NCBI GenBank assembly: GCA_021234155.1
Contig: JAJEKV010000018.1
Coordinates: forward strand, 15,678,180 to 15,742,179
Origin: Isoetes taiwanensis
Lineage: Eukaryota > Streptophyta > Lycopodiopsida > Isoetales > Isoetaceae
Reading direction: 5' to 3'
DNA: 64,000 nt
In this document: positions 13,791-24,968 of the stretch, one piece after another
Layout of the letters: the number at the start of each line of letters is the position of its first letter
Position numbering within the stretch: position 1 is the first letter of the stretch
Program-made: the position numbers and the translations under genes
The notes under the pieces: generated by a model
The model's input: only the letters and a program-made list of their open reading frames with translations
The model's database searches: none
Told to the model about the DNA's origin: nothing

Positions 13791-16497
13791 TTGGCAGAGC
13801 CAAATGTGATTCCGGGAGAGGGAGGTGCCCGTCGAGTCCCCAGGGCCTTGGGGAGAGGAGAAGTTCCGGGGCAAGCAGCTTCGGGGGATTTTAGGGTCCG
13901 TGCTCTGGCGTCAACACCCCCTCCCCCACGTCAGAGTCACGGGCGCAAAGGTCCATTGCCGAATCGGACAAGGAGGGCCTCCAAAAGCGTAAACCACATG
14001 GGTTGCCCGGGTTCTAGAAGGGTTTTGCGTTTTGGGGGCGAGACTTGTCTGTTGCACTTGGGACTGGCGAGGCTGCGGCCAGAGAATACGGAACAAGGAG
14101 GCCCGGCGGGCGGAGTTTGGGCTGTCCTCCTCCCGATGTGGCAAGTAGAAGTCGGGAGGCTGCGATGGCAAGACATTCATAAATTCACAATTAATGCATT
14201 GTCTGCAAATAAATTCTGATTTTTTTGCCGGCTGGAATCCTAATCCATTTCGGCACCGCGGCCCAATTTTCTAAATTTTGGGAGAAGGTCTAGGTCAAAG
14301 GGTTAGCATTAGAGCGGTCGGGGGCGGCCCGTTGCGGAGCAGCCCGGGCGGCACCCTTCCCCAAGTCAAAGCGAGGCCCGGGACCTTGGGGGATCCCTCA
14401 CAAGAGGGAGAGTCCAGGACCCCAAGGCGGGATCAAAAAAAAGTTCCCGGCAGCCCTTCACAGCGGCGCTCCCGGGGGCCGCTGCGCTAATGACCACCCT
14501 CCGGGCAGGGTTCCCCTATCCGACCGTTGGATCCTCCGATTCGGGGGGCCCCTCTTCGGAGAGGCCCAAAGATTCCAGATCGGTCAGGAGAACTTGTCAA
14601 ACCATGAGGCGTCTGAGGTGAAGCCTTGTAAAAATGATCAGTGTCTTGTCGTTCGGGCACCGGGAGGCTCGGAATGGCAAATCGACCACATAAATCGTCG
14701 GAATGGCAGAAATTACCCTAGGGAGCAAGTTACAAGGTCGGTTTTGCAAAGAAAAACCTCCGCCCTCCACGGAGGTATCCGCATCCACATCCTAGGCCAA
14801 TTGACTACGAGTGTGATGGAAGTGAGCTACTTTGGCTTCTTGGAGGTCGGGTGGTGGTCTTCGTACCCGCGAACTTGGTCCCCGGGCAACGTCGGCGTTA
14901 AAGGAGTCCATTGGCGAGAGTCAAATCCCAATTCGGAGAGGGAGGTGGCGGAAGTCCCCGAGGGCCTTGGGGAGAGAGGAAGGGGCAAAAGCGACTTAGG
15001 GGGATTTTGGGGTCCGTGCTCGGCGTCAACACCCCCACTCCCACGTCAAGTCCGCGGGCGCCAAGGTCCCGAATCGACAAGGAGAGGGCCTCAAAAGCGT
15101 AAACCTGTGGGTTGCCCGGGTTCTAGAAGGGTTTTCGCGTTTTGGGGGCCGAGACTTGATACATTACACGGGACTGCCCAAGAAGGCAACAGAGAATCTG
15201 AAGCAAGGCCCCGGAGGCGGAGTTTGGGCTGTCCTCCTCCCGATGTGGCAAGTAGAAATTCGGGCGCTTTTACCGATGGCAAGACATTCATAAATTCGCA
15301 ATTAATGCATTGTACGAAAATAATTCTGATTTTTGCCACGGTAGATTCCTAATTCATCTCGGCACACACCCAATTTTGAAATTTTGGAGAAGGTCTAGGT
15401 CAAAGGGTTAGCATTAGAGCGGTCAGGGCAGCGGATTTTATTGGGCAGCGAGCTGGCACCCTTCCCCAAGTCAAGCGGGGCCGGACCTTGGGATCCCTCA
15501 CAAGAGGGAGAGTCCAGGACCCCAAGAGGCGGGATCCAAAAAATTCCCCGAGGCACCCTTCTGGCGGCGCTCCCGGTTTTGTTTTGCGCTTTTGACCACC
15601 CTCCGGGGCCATTTCCCCTGGATCCGACCCGTTGGATCCTCCATTCGGGGCCCTCTTGGGAAGGCCCAAAAGATTCCGGATCGGTCCGGGAGAACTTTGT
15701 CAAACCAAGCGTCTGAGGTCGAAATTTTTAGAAACCACATGTCTTGTCGTTGAGACGCGGGAGGCTCGGAATGGCAAATCAACCCTTTAAATCGTCGAAT
15801 GGCGAGGAAATTACCCTAGGGAGCAAGTTACAAGGTCGGTTTTAAATCTTAATTAAAACACTCCGCCTTCCACGGCGGTATCCAGCATCCATCCTAGGCC
15901 AATTGACCCACGAGTGTGATGGAAGTGGCTACTTTGGCTTTCTTGGAGGTGGGGTGGTCTTACGGCCCGGAACTTGGTTCCCGGGGCAATGTCGGCGTTC
16001 ACGAGTCCATTGGCAGAGCAAATGCGATTCCGGGAGAGGGAGGTGCCCGTCCCGTCCCGGGGGCCTTGGGAGAGGAGTGGGAAGCGGCTTAGGGGATTTT
16101 TAGGGTCGTGCTCGGCGTCAACACCCCTCCCGTCAAGTCCGCGGCGCAAAGGTCCCCGGGATGTCGACAAGGAGAGGGGCTCCAAAAGCGTAAACCCGGT
16201 GGGTTGCGGGTTCTAGGGGTTTGCGTTTTGGGGGCGAGACTTGTGCTGTTGCACTGGGACTGGCCCAGGGGCTGCGGCCAGAAAATCTGAACAAGGGGAA
16301 CGGCCGGGCGGAGTTTGGGCCTGTCCTCTCCCGATGTGGCAAGTAGAAGTCGAGAGCGCTTTTGCGGTGGCAAGACATTCATAAATTCCCGCCCGATTAA
16401 TGCATTGTCTGAAAATAAATTCTGATTTTTGCCAATATGGATTCCTAACCCATCTCCGACACCCACGACCCAATTTTTTTCCCCAAATTTTAGGAGA

Positions 16498-17270
16498 AGG
16501 TCTAGGTCAAAGGGTTAGCTAAGGTCAAAGGAATGGAGTTTGTGGGATCGTTGTACTTGGGGTTGACCTTGGCTCATTTGGGCGTTATACTTGGTCTAAG
16601 ATTGCATTGGGCGTAAACCACGTGACTTGCCGTTTCTAGAAGGGTTTTGTTTTGGATTTTCTGCTCCCTAAAGCTATTTGACATGGATGGCATAACTAAC
16701 TTGTAATGGTGGTTTTGTTTCTGAAACAATTGTACCTTGATGAAAGATTGCTTCATAGTTTCCAAGTGAAAAAATTTTTTAATGTCCCTTAGCCTTGTTT
16801 GCCCCCCTGGTCAAAGAGACTAGCCTTTTTTAGATGCACACTCTTTTAGTTATGCATTTTATTGCATTTATGGTTTATAAATTCATAGTTAATGCATGGC
16901 ATGGAATTAAATTATGGTTTTGGTCAGTGGCTTCCATGGTCATCACCGGCATCTGGGAAAATTTCCAAATTTTCGGATAAAGTCGGACAAAGCGTTGGGG
17001 TTAGAACGGTCCGAGGCGGCCGTTGTTGGGCAAGCATGGTGGCACCCTTCCCCAAGTCAAACAAAGGCGACTTTGAATGGCCACCTCGGTAGAGGGAGAG
17101 TCCGATCCCGGAGGCGGACCCCAAAAATGTTCGGGAGGCTGTCCACGAGCACGCGCCCCCAGGGGCTGGCGTATGCTAATGAACACCCTCCGGCTTCCGG
17201 TTCCCCTATATCCAGGCCCAGATTTGAATCCCTCCAGTTCAAGGATCCCGACCTGGGGGCATTCAAATAA
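16498..17270. repeat. Variant monomer 3 and diverged end of the satellite array
   Basis: The same TAAGGTCAAAGGAATGGAG variant appears, followed by unique AT-rich sequence. A strongly diverged final copy follows (16860-17270), recognisable by TTAATGCATGG, GTTAGAACGGTCCGAGGC and GGCACCCTTCCCCAAGTCAAAC. High divergence at an array edge fits the usual homogenised-centre, decayed-edge pattern. Confidence 0.65.
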
Positions 17271-17296
17271 GCCTAGGGACAAACTTTAATAAACTT

Positions 17297-17440
17297 CACA
17301 TTAAAAAAGATGCAAAAACAATAGCGTCGCTATAACAAAATGCGTCAGCGGGGCGTCAGCGTCGGCGGCATTTGAAATAACGTCGCATCGGCGTGGCGTC
17401 GCATCTTGGCGCTCACGTAAAATATTTTGAAACCCCTTGG
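17297..17440. repeat. GCGTC-rich cluster, possible CACTA left subterminal region
   Basis: CACATTAAAAAAGATGC is followed by TAGCGTCGCTATAACAAAATG and a run of GCGTC/GGCGTC motifs. The inverse complement of the terminus at 24798 reads CACAACAAGAAAAGGGGCA then TAGCGACGCC, so the two could be the left and right ends of one ~7.5-kb element. No matching 3-bp target duplication is seen, and 4722 is an alternative left end sharing GCTATAACAAA. Confidence 0.4.
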
Positions 17441-17586
17441 GCGGCCGGCTTTTCGGAACTTCTTTTTTGCCCTACTTCTTGAGGGTTCTTGGGCGATCCT
17501 TGGCTAGTACCACGATCTACACCGCAAGCAACTATTCTAAGGTTAGTATATCATGTTTTTTTAGATTGAATAGGTTTTTGGATTGA

Positions 17587-18345
17587 ATGGTGCATGCCCA
17601 ACCTTCCTCTTTTTTTGGTTTCCTTTCCTTCCTCTTCTTCTTTGTTCTTGATTTTTTTTCTTCCCATTCTTCCATGCCTCGTTCATTCTTCCTCCTTCTT
17701 TCTTTCTCATTCTTCATTTCTTACTCATTCTTCCTCATGCTTCATTTCTTCCTCCTTCTTCCATATGCTTCATTCTTTCCTCATTCTTTCTTCCCATATT
17801 TCTTCTTTCCTCATTTCTTTCTCATTCTTTCTTCCTCATTCTTTCTCATTTCTTTCTTCCTCATGCTTTCTCATTCTTTATTCCTCACTCTTTCTCATTC
17901 TTCCTCATTCTTTCTCATTTCTTGCTTTCTCATTTCTTTCTCATGCTTTCTCATTTCTTTCTCATTTCTTTCTCATGCTTTCTCATTTGTTTCTCATTTC
18001 CATTCTTTCTCATGCTTTCTCATTCCTCATTCTTTCCCTTCCCCTCATTTCTTTCTTCTCTTCCTTCCTTATTCTTCATTTTTTTTTCTTATTCTTCATT
18101 CTTTTTAATTTCATTTCTTCATTCTTCATTTGTTTCTTATTCTTCACATTTCTTCCTCCTTTCCATTCGATCCTTTTCTTTCCCCTTCCTTATTTCTTCC
18201 TTCCATTCTATTCCCTTCCCTTCTCTTATTTCCTCTTATTTTTCTTCATTCTTTCTTGTTTCTTCTCTTATTTCTTCTCTATTCTATCCTTATTTCTTCT
18301 TGATGTTTTTTCTTCTTTGTTCTTATTCTTCTAATGCTTTGTTAC
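17587..18345. repeat. Polypyrimidine tract (TTTCTCATTC)n, about 750 bp
   Basis: The + strand is almost entirely C and T, built from degenerate units such as TTTCTCATTC, TTTCTCATGC and TTCCTCATTC. All three forward frames stay open over long stretches and would encode Phe/Ser/Leu-rich polymers. That is a by-product of the missing purines, not evidence for a gene. Long homopurine-homopyrimidine mirror-like tracts can form triplex DNA. Confidence 0.9.
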
Positions 18346-18476
18346 TTACGTTGCAGCTTTCTATTACGATTTGGACCAACCGGGATCTTGTACCGCAGCG
18401 TCCTTATTTTGGTAAGTAGTTGATCGCACTTGCATTTTATTTTTATAGTTTTAAGTAGGTTAAAAAAAATTGATGG

Positions 18477-18865
18477 AGTGGCTTGTTCAAGGAGCGCGGG
18501 TGGGCTCCACCTAGAGTGGGGAGGACCATGTGCAGGGTTGAAGTCCACTTTCACTACAATCATAAATGTTTCCTAGGTTAATGAGTGGCTTGTTCAAGAG
18601 ACGCAGGTCGGCTCCACCTAGAGTGGAGGGACCCGCGTGCCGGTTCAAGTCCACTTCCGGGTTCCACTTGTTATTTTTAGGTTTAAAATAAAATTGTAGT
18701 GGCTTGTTCAAGGGCACGGTCGGCTCCACCTTAGCGTGGAGGGACTAGGTGTCGGGGTCCAAGTCCACTTTTCTTCTCATTCTTAGGTAGATGTGGCTAC
18801 GGCAAGGACATGGTGGAAACTCCACCGCAGTGGGAGGACCAGGTGTTGGGGCCTTAGTTCCACGT
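18477..18865. repeat. Four tandem copies of a ~105-bp unit
   Basis: Units begin near 18477, 18583, 18691 and 18785. Each reads roughly AGTGGCTTGTTCAAG, then GGCTCCACCTAGAGTGG, then AGGACC..GTG and finally AAGTCCACTT. The fourth is the most diverged. No coding sense is apparent. They sit between the polypyrimidine tract and an AT-rich stretch full of GTTAACTAA motifs. Confidence 0.8.
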
Positions 18866-18889
18866 TTATTGTCGATTTTAGCTAGAGGT

Positions 18890-19480
18890 AGCTAGGGCTA
18901 GGTTAAGTTAACGATGGCTGGATGATTCCCTTCACACCCGTGCTAGTTAAAAAAAAAAGGTTAGGCTAACTTAATGTAGTACTAATTCACACTAAAAGCG
19001 TTGGTAAAAAAATAACTTAACTAATTAACTAAATTATTTGAACATGTCTAGTTAAGTTAGTCAAAGGCATAAAAATTATATGTACAATTAACTAAACTTA
19101 AAAGTGACCTCTATAGTGCTAATTTCTAATTTAGTTAATTTTTAGTTAATTTTGCTAACTAATCCAGAACAAGGTGCGAAGATAAGTTTAGGTAGTGTTT
19201 TGGTTAAAAAGTTAACTAAATTTTGGGACTATCTGCTAACTAATTAACTAGTATCTGAATGTAAATTGGCCAGTGGAGTGCGAATACCCCTAATCTAACC
19301 TATTTAGTTCTTCTTGTTTCTTCTTCTTTTTTTTTTGCTTTTTGGGGGGAGTGGGATAAGGTATTAGTAAGCCATAGGGCGTGTTATAAGTAATGATTAT
19401 ATAGTGCATACATGTTTGATATTGTCATTATTATGTTGCATTTACTTTGTGCATGCTTGGCTTTTGTATTCATTATTTTG
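18890..19480. other. AT-rich stretch with GTTAACTAA/TTAACTAAAT motifs
   Basis: No gene. Many overlapping TTAACTAA, GTTAGCTA and CTAACTAA words in both orientations occur between 18900 and 19260. A T-rich run (19320-19345) and ordinary AT-rich sequence follow. Confidence 0.5.
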
Positions 19481-19499
19481 TTTTGTTTGTAGGCATAAA

Positions 19500-21095
19500 A
19501 ATGGCCTCGATGGGGACAGAGATGCTTAGTGAAATTAAGCATCCTCATCAATCACATATCGCCTGAGACCAGGCCGGCGACATATACAAGCGATGATCAG
19601 TGCTTAACCGTTTTGTAGCATCGGTTGAGAAAGAATGTCGATCCGAATTATGTGGGGAGGTGGCGAGGCATGAGTCGAGTTGGAAGATATGATGAGAAAA
19701 AGAACTTAAAGTCTTGGGTTTGCAATCTGAGCGAGAATGAGGATGCTACTTAAGTATAAAAAACCACTTATGAGCCCCTATCTTTGAGGCATCATTGGGG
19801 ACGATATGGCTAATTAAATGGAAGTGCAAAGGTCCGACGCAAAAAGATCACAAGATGGCGATGCTGTCTCAATGATGAACATGTGAAGGAGTTAGATAGT
19901 CTTTATCCATGGTGGGAGCTCTATTGGTGCGGGGGCTAGATTATCATTACATGCTCATGATAAATGTGTTTGCATTTATTGGCCGACATTCACAATGGAT
20001 CTTTGTTGGAGTTGTAAAAGTGCATTGGTAGTAAACAAAGGCGCCGGATATACCAAATCCGGATCTTGGGAACCACGTACTTTAATCAAGATGATTATTA
20101 TCTTGGCATTATGTGGAGAGGCCAAGATAGAGCTGCATCATGGTTGTTGGTGACAAAATATATCCGTTTCAAGAGCCCAAGTCCGGCATTGGCCACACCC
20201 CCTTGGACTTGCCCACGAGGTCTTTTGTGGAGATGAGCCACGGGGACCAATGGTAGTCACCTGCCATTCATGAATGGAGGAACCTTTGCGAAATTACTTG
20301 ACCATCTTAGAGCCAATTCTCTTCTTATAGGAGATGGTCAAATGCAATGCATAGTGCTCCAAGAAGGGCTGATATGAAGATAAGTGCGGTGGAAAGCCAA
20401 AATGAGACTACCGTGTATAAAATGCGTCCAAATAGCTCTCGCTCTTGCGGAAGGAGTCTATGCCATCCACGCTCAGGTTGGACACACACAAAGCTCAATT
20501 GCAAAAGGGTCAAACTCCATTTTGATGACTTCGCTTACAAATGTGTGGGTGGCTATTGGTGATTGGGACCACGGCCCTCGTTTTTTTGCAAGGAGCGAAT
20601 GCCCAAATTGAAGAACGTTATACACTACAAGATGGAGCAGTGCGATATCCTTGGTGGGAGAAGAGAGTTTTACATCATCATCGGATGACCAAGCATCATG
20701 GGGGCATGAGATATCGACATATATTCCACACAGGCTACATTTACGAGATGCTCCTTGATTTTGTCCGGGCAATGCGGCTTATGGGGTTGTGTGTTGAGAT
20801 AAACCCAACCGGCCCGATACTCTAGCACATTGGACATCATCCAACATATGAAGGTCCAAATGATGATGGATAGAGAGTTGGTGCACATGGATAAGCCCAT
20901 CTATTGCTCGGCGTCGTCGATGTGTTCAAAAGCAAAGGGGGGCTTTCTTACGATATAGTTGTGAGAGAGAGACATATGAAGTGTGGTGATCCACTTGAGA
21001 TGGCTAAGCTACTTGTTAAATGCTTGCAAGAAGTGATTAATATAATTTTGTCTTCCTATTTGAGGCTTGTTGCAACCAATAAATGTTTTTAGTCA
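19500..21095 (+). pseudogene. Unrecognised decayed coding region
   Basis: A protein-like composition with many frame changes runs from an ATG context at about 19501 to 21090. Open pieces include 20384-20611 (contains ALALAEGVYAIHAQVGHTQ) and 20904-21092. I cannot place it in a transposase or host family. It lies between two GCGTC-rich clusters, so it may be cargo of a CACTA-like element, either its own accessory protein or captured host sequence. Part of the apparent decay may be base-calling indels, as in the neighbouring repeats. Confidence 0.3.
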
Positions 21096-21220
21096 AAATT
21101 ACTAATGAAAAAAAGTAATTTATTAATCAAAAAAATTATTATTAATGGTAAATAAATTATTAATCATAACTTGTAGATAAAGTGTAAACTCTGGGGCGTC
21201 AAACCCTAGGTTTTGTGTGC

Positions 21221-21280
21221 TACATCATCAAACCCTAGATTGTAAATGCCATGTGGCACAATCTAGGGTTTGATGATGTA
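21221..21280. repeat. Perfect 23-bp inverted repeat (hairpin) with telomere-like AAACCCTA
   Basis: The left arm at 21221-21243 starts TACATCATCAAACCCTAG and the right arm at 21258-21280 is its exact complement. The loop is 14 bases and could extend the stem by GCC/GGC. The arms contain AAACCCTA, the plant telomere-repeat word (telobox). Looser copies of the CCCTAG/TTTGATGATGT phrase are scattered over 21190-21480, so this is the best-preserved member of a small local family. Confidence 0.75.
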
Positions 21281-21599
21281 ACTTCACTGTTAGGTTTGAT
21301 GACAACACTTTACTATGATGTGGCAATAGGAAGTCGCGGCGTGACACAACCTAGGGGTTTGATGATGTGCCACCGCATAGCGTGGGGTTTCATGATGTGG
21401 CACTAAAAAAATGCCGTGGGATAATTTAGGGTTCGGTGTATGACATGATACATGGCCTGATAATATGGCAACCTAGAGTTCGATATGCACCCCATACCTA
21501 TATACGAGATACTTTTCTAATATAAATAAGAAGATAAGAATATAAATTTAGGTATTTATTCAAAGACACTTGTTCAAAGCTTTTCTCTAAGCTAATTCT

Positions 21600-24050
21600 C
21601 GTTATGTTCAAATTAATATATATAGTCATGGCGGAGGCTCAATTCTTAGCGGTTTTCCTCATTGTGGCCCTCTTTACTGCTGATGCAATATTCATGGCAT
21701 TATCGTCTCCCCCTCAGCCCCCGGTCAAGGCGGTCAAAGGCTGCGATAAGTCTGCGGGGGCTCATTAGTGGCACATTTCGAACCATAAAAATACTATTTT
21801 TCATCTCTATGGTTTGTAAGTATCATTCTATTATTGCAACCAATATCATTCATGGTTATCAAATGTTTCTCTCACAATTTCTTTTGATCTAGGTGTGCTC
21901 TTTTTTCGGCGATGAATAGAGGTAATCGCAATCGTCGGAGAATGAGCAAGGCGAAGGTAAATTTTTATATAGTTTTTATTATAAAACTTTACCCTCTAAT
22001 TAGGTATGTGAGTTTATGCATGGAGTTTTAATTTGTTGTGTAGAGGAAAGGGGCGAGTTTAGAGAAAATAGGAGGAGGACTCCACGGTGGTAGGGGCAAT
22101 CGTCTTTGATGTTCCTCCAAGGCGCCAACCTCCACCTATCACTACACCAAAGCGGTTTGGGTATTAAGATAGTTTTTATAAAAAATAATAAATAAATGAA
22201 TTGTTTTTGCATGATATTTGTGCTTACGCAGCTCCTCCATGCTCCCCTTCCTTCCTGCAAACATGTCTCCCTTGCCGAGAGACCAAAAATTGCGCATATT
22301 TTGCCTCTTTGACACCAGCGCCCGGTTAAATGACCCCCGGCTCCTATTCCCCCCGACATAGTGTTGATTATCGGCCTCCGCGTTCTTCGCGAGAATATTG
22401 AGAATGCTAGGCGTAGTATGGACTCCGTTCTAGGCAAGAGGCGCAACGATTTTTTCTAATGCAAGGAACTTGGAGGAAGATTTCAACGGTAAATATATAT
22501 CCCTCACGTACCAAACATTTCTTTGGTTGCGGCATGTTAAAGATGCTCATTCTCTCATTACTTCCCGGTCAAAAGTAGTGGAACAACGGACTCTAGCGTT
22601 CAAGATCGCGACGATCATCAGGGGTTCGGGATCCGAAGAACATGGTCGCTCGCGACTTGGAGAGGGAAGGATCCCGACGGCGTCCACGTGTCCATTGAAG
22701 AAGAGCGTCCATTTAAACTTTGTTTTGAACCGCGTAAGTCTGGGTGAATTGGCCCTGAATATACCCGACTATCATATTAATAATAATTTTTGATGTAAGT
22801 TATGTGAACATATTATTTAAGATATCAACCTTAAATATTAGTACTTTGTCATCTAAATTTGTTGTTTTGTTCATTCTCTTCACTTAGAATACATTGTAAA
22901 GTGCTCAAAAAGGTTCTTAATCGGGACGGGATATGTATATTGACGTGAGACATAAACACGCTTTTATATACCCACCATTTATGCTTGGGGGACGCTCTTC
23001 CTAAGAAGGATGATGAGGGAAGTGTCTTTTATACTACTACCGAGGGGCCTTGGTCACAAATAATATCTCGTTTATGGCCTCCCCGCGGTATAGGGAGTGG
23101 CACAGTGCTTATGACCAACGCGAAATAGAGGCGTCAAAAATAAAATGAAACGAGTTTCCCGGGAGATAGAAAAAAAGCAAAGGCGTTTAGCGGAAGAAGC
23201 TCACTTGATGATGGGCGACTTATCACGAAAAAGGAGGTACATGACCTAGTCATAGTCTTGTTTTATTATTTTGATATTAAATATTGATCTATCGATGTAT
23301 GTCAAAGGCACAATGTGGTCAAGGAACCGGGCGGACTTTGCGAAAAAGAAGGAGGCGATTGGTCAAAGTCCCTAAACCACTTAATCTCCACAAGGAAGAT
23401 ATCAAGGTATTTCTTATTTTTTGTCATTCGTTCACTTTAACTTGTGATAATGTTGTGTGCCTTGCAATCGGTTGCATTGAGCGTGCAAAGGATCGGAAAA
23501 AAAAACATAGAGCTCGGGCCAAAAAAAGCAACTAAAAGCAAAGCCAAAAGTCGTCTCATTTAGGCTCCGTGGTCGGAAAGGGTTTCATTATAGATTCGTA
23601 AGAGCTATATTAGTTCACATTAATTTTAATAAGAACTTTAAATGTCACTAGCTAATACTCGTTATATTGTCATAGGAATATCTATACGGGTTTGCCCCTA
23701 GCAAGCAGCAGGTACAAGTAGCCCGCGGGCGTGGAAGCTGTTTATCGTATCAACAGGTTATCTGACGAGGGAACTCTCCCAATTCGCGGGAATGCGGGGG
23801 TGCGTTGTAGAAAATTATTATAATTCTATGAACTACATTAACGCCATATTCTTTTGGTTTTTATAGGAAGCAGTGGCGGATATGAATGAAGCTATAGAGC
23901 ATGACATGGGGCTCGGGGCCGAGGGATCTCACAAAACGTCATTTGAGCCATCCAATCGCAATGGTCTTGGTGGCGGTTCGGGCGTTCTCTAACTTCGTGC
24001 TTTCGGATGACTACTCCAGCGAATCACGAGAGAGAGTAGCTCTAGGCTAA
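21600..24050 (+). other. Decayed coding-like fragments, unrecognised
   Basis: Short coding-like pieces occur at 21630-21890 (hydrophobic start EAQFLAVFLIVALFTADA), 22050-22790 (Pro/Cys-rich and then charged), 23150-23540 (very basic, EKKQRRLAEEAHLMM and KDRKKKHRARAKKS) and 23870-24000 (DMNEAIEHDMGLGAEGSHK). They are separated by AT-rich, intron-like stretches with GT/AG-like borders. No family is recognised. Their position inside the putative CACTA element suggests a worn multi-exon transposon or captured gene. Confidence 0.25.
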
Positions 24051-24077
24051 AAGGGTGGATACTCCTCTTAACGAGTC

Positions 24078-24245
24078 TTTTGTGATTATTTAAAAATATA
24101 AATACAATTCACTTTTGTGATTATTTAAAAATATAAATATAAAATAATTTTGTGACTATTTAAAAATATGAATATAAAAACACTTTTGTGATTATTTAAA
24201 AATATTTTTATATTTATATTTTTATATAAATATTTTTTATTTTTT
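24078..24245. repeat. AT-rich tandem repeat, about 4 copies of 37 bp
   Basis: The phrase TTTTGTGATTATTTAAAAATA plus a short AT tail repeats at about 24078, 24115, 24150 and 24184, ending in a T/A-only stretch to 24250. No coding content. Confidence 0.75.
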
Positions 24246-24329
24246 TATTTTTTTTTCCTACACGTCGCGATCGCGGCGTATCCAATGACTTTTTTTTTTT
24301 GCCACGTGGCTTTTCTATCTGTGGTTTTT

Positions 24330-24798
24330 GAATTTTCCGTTAAAATTCCGCGTGTCGCGTCGCATGCGGCGTGACCGTCGGCTTTTACGCTGCGTGTATA
24401 TTGACGCGTGTATATTCCGTGTATATGCCACGTGTATACCACGATGTATATACCCACGTGTCGTTCCGTCGTGTCACGTCGCGGGCGTATACACGTGGCT
24501 TTTACGGACGCAGCGTGGATTTTGGTGATGTTCCACGTGTATATTCCACGTGTATATTCCACGTGTATATTTCACGTGTCACGTGCCATGCGGCGATACG
24601 ACGCGGCGTGCGTGTCACGCGTCGCGCGACGTCTGCAGCGCTGCGCCGCCAAGCGTCGCATGCGGCGCGCGTCGCATCTTCGCGGCGTGTACGACGCTCG
24701 GCGATACGTGCGGCGTGCGGGCGGCCGCCGTCGGGCGTCAGCGTGGCCGTCAGCGGGCGTCGCTATTGGCGTCGCTAAATGCCCCTTTTCTTGTTGTG
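24330..24798. mobile_element. CACTA-like right terminus with GC-rich subterminal repeats
   Basis: Dense GCGTC/GACGC/GGCG words run across 24340-24780. They include three adjacent ACGTGTATATTCC-type copies at 24533-24585 and many CACGTG palindromes. The block ends in TTTTCTTGTTGTG, whose complement CACAACAAGAAAA resembles the plant CACTA terminal repeat CACTACAAGAAAA. The retroelement sequence resumes immediately at 24799-24803, so this element appears to have cut off the 3' end of the neighbouring Ty3 element. The left end is unresolved (17297 or 4722). Confidence 0.55.
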
Positions 24799-24968
24799 TA
24801 TCATGCCTAAGATGATCACTCATGCCTACACCTTTAGTTGCCTTTGGCGTGAAGGATGGCGTCCTTCCCATAGTAGGCATTGACTAGAGGTGCTTTCCTA
24901 TCAATGCATGCCTGAATGACCTCTTATCTCTCAAGTTCGTCTACTTCCGTGGGACGGAAGTAGACTTC

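Larger units (their letters stand above)
4845..17270. repeat. Tandem array of a 1.11-kb GC-rich satellite, about 11 copies
   Basis: A fixed anchor, AAGACATTCATAAATT followed by TTAATGCATTG, recurs at 5277, 6374, 7497, 8604, 9714, 10835, 11947, 13051, 14170, 15281 and 16372. Spacings are 1091-1123 bases, mean about 1110. A second anchor, GGTCTAGGTCAAAGGGTTAGC, recurs once per unit. Each monomer is mostly GC- and CpG-rich with one AT-rich block around the first anchor. The array starts inside a monomer and fades into a diverged copy after 16600. Reading frames inside it are short, differ from copy to copy and match no family I know, so I treat it as non-coding. Copies differ mainly by 1-4-base indels at recurring positions. 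It may be a stand-alone satellite or an internal array of a CACTA element. Confidence 0.9.

Noticed and set aside
4845-17270. Many ORFs of 60-250 codons on both strands in the satellite, the longest at 14594-15352
   Set aside because: Frames differ from monomer to monomer, are broken by the indels and show no conserved protein. GC-rich repeats give long chance frames.
17587-18419. Overlapping Phe/Ser/Leu-rich ORFs of up to 246 codons
   Set aside because: Purely a result of a purine-free strand; all three frames are open at once.
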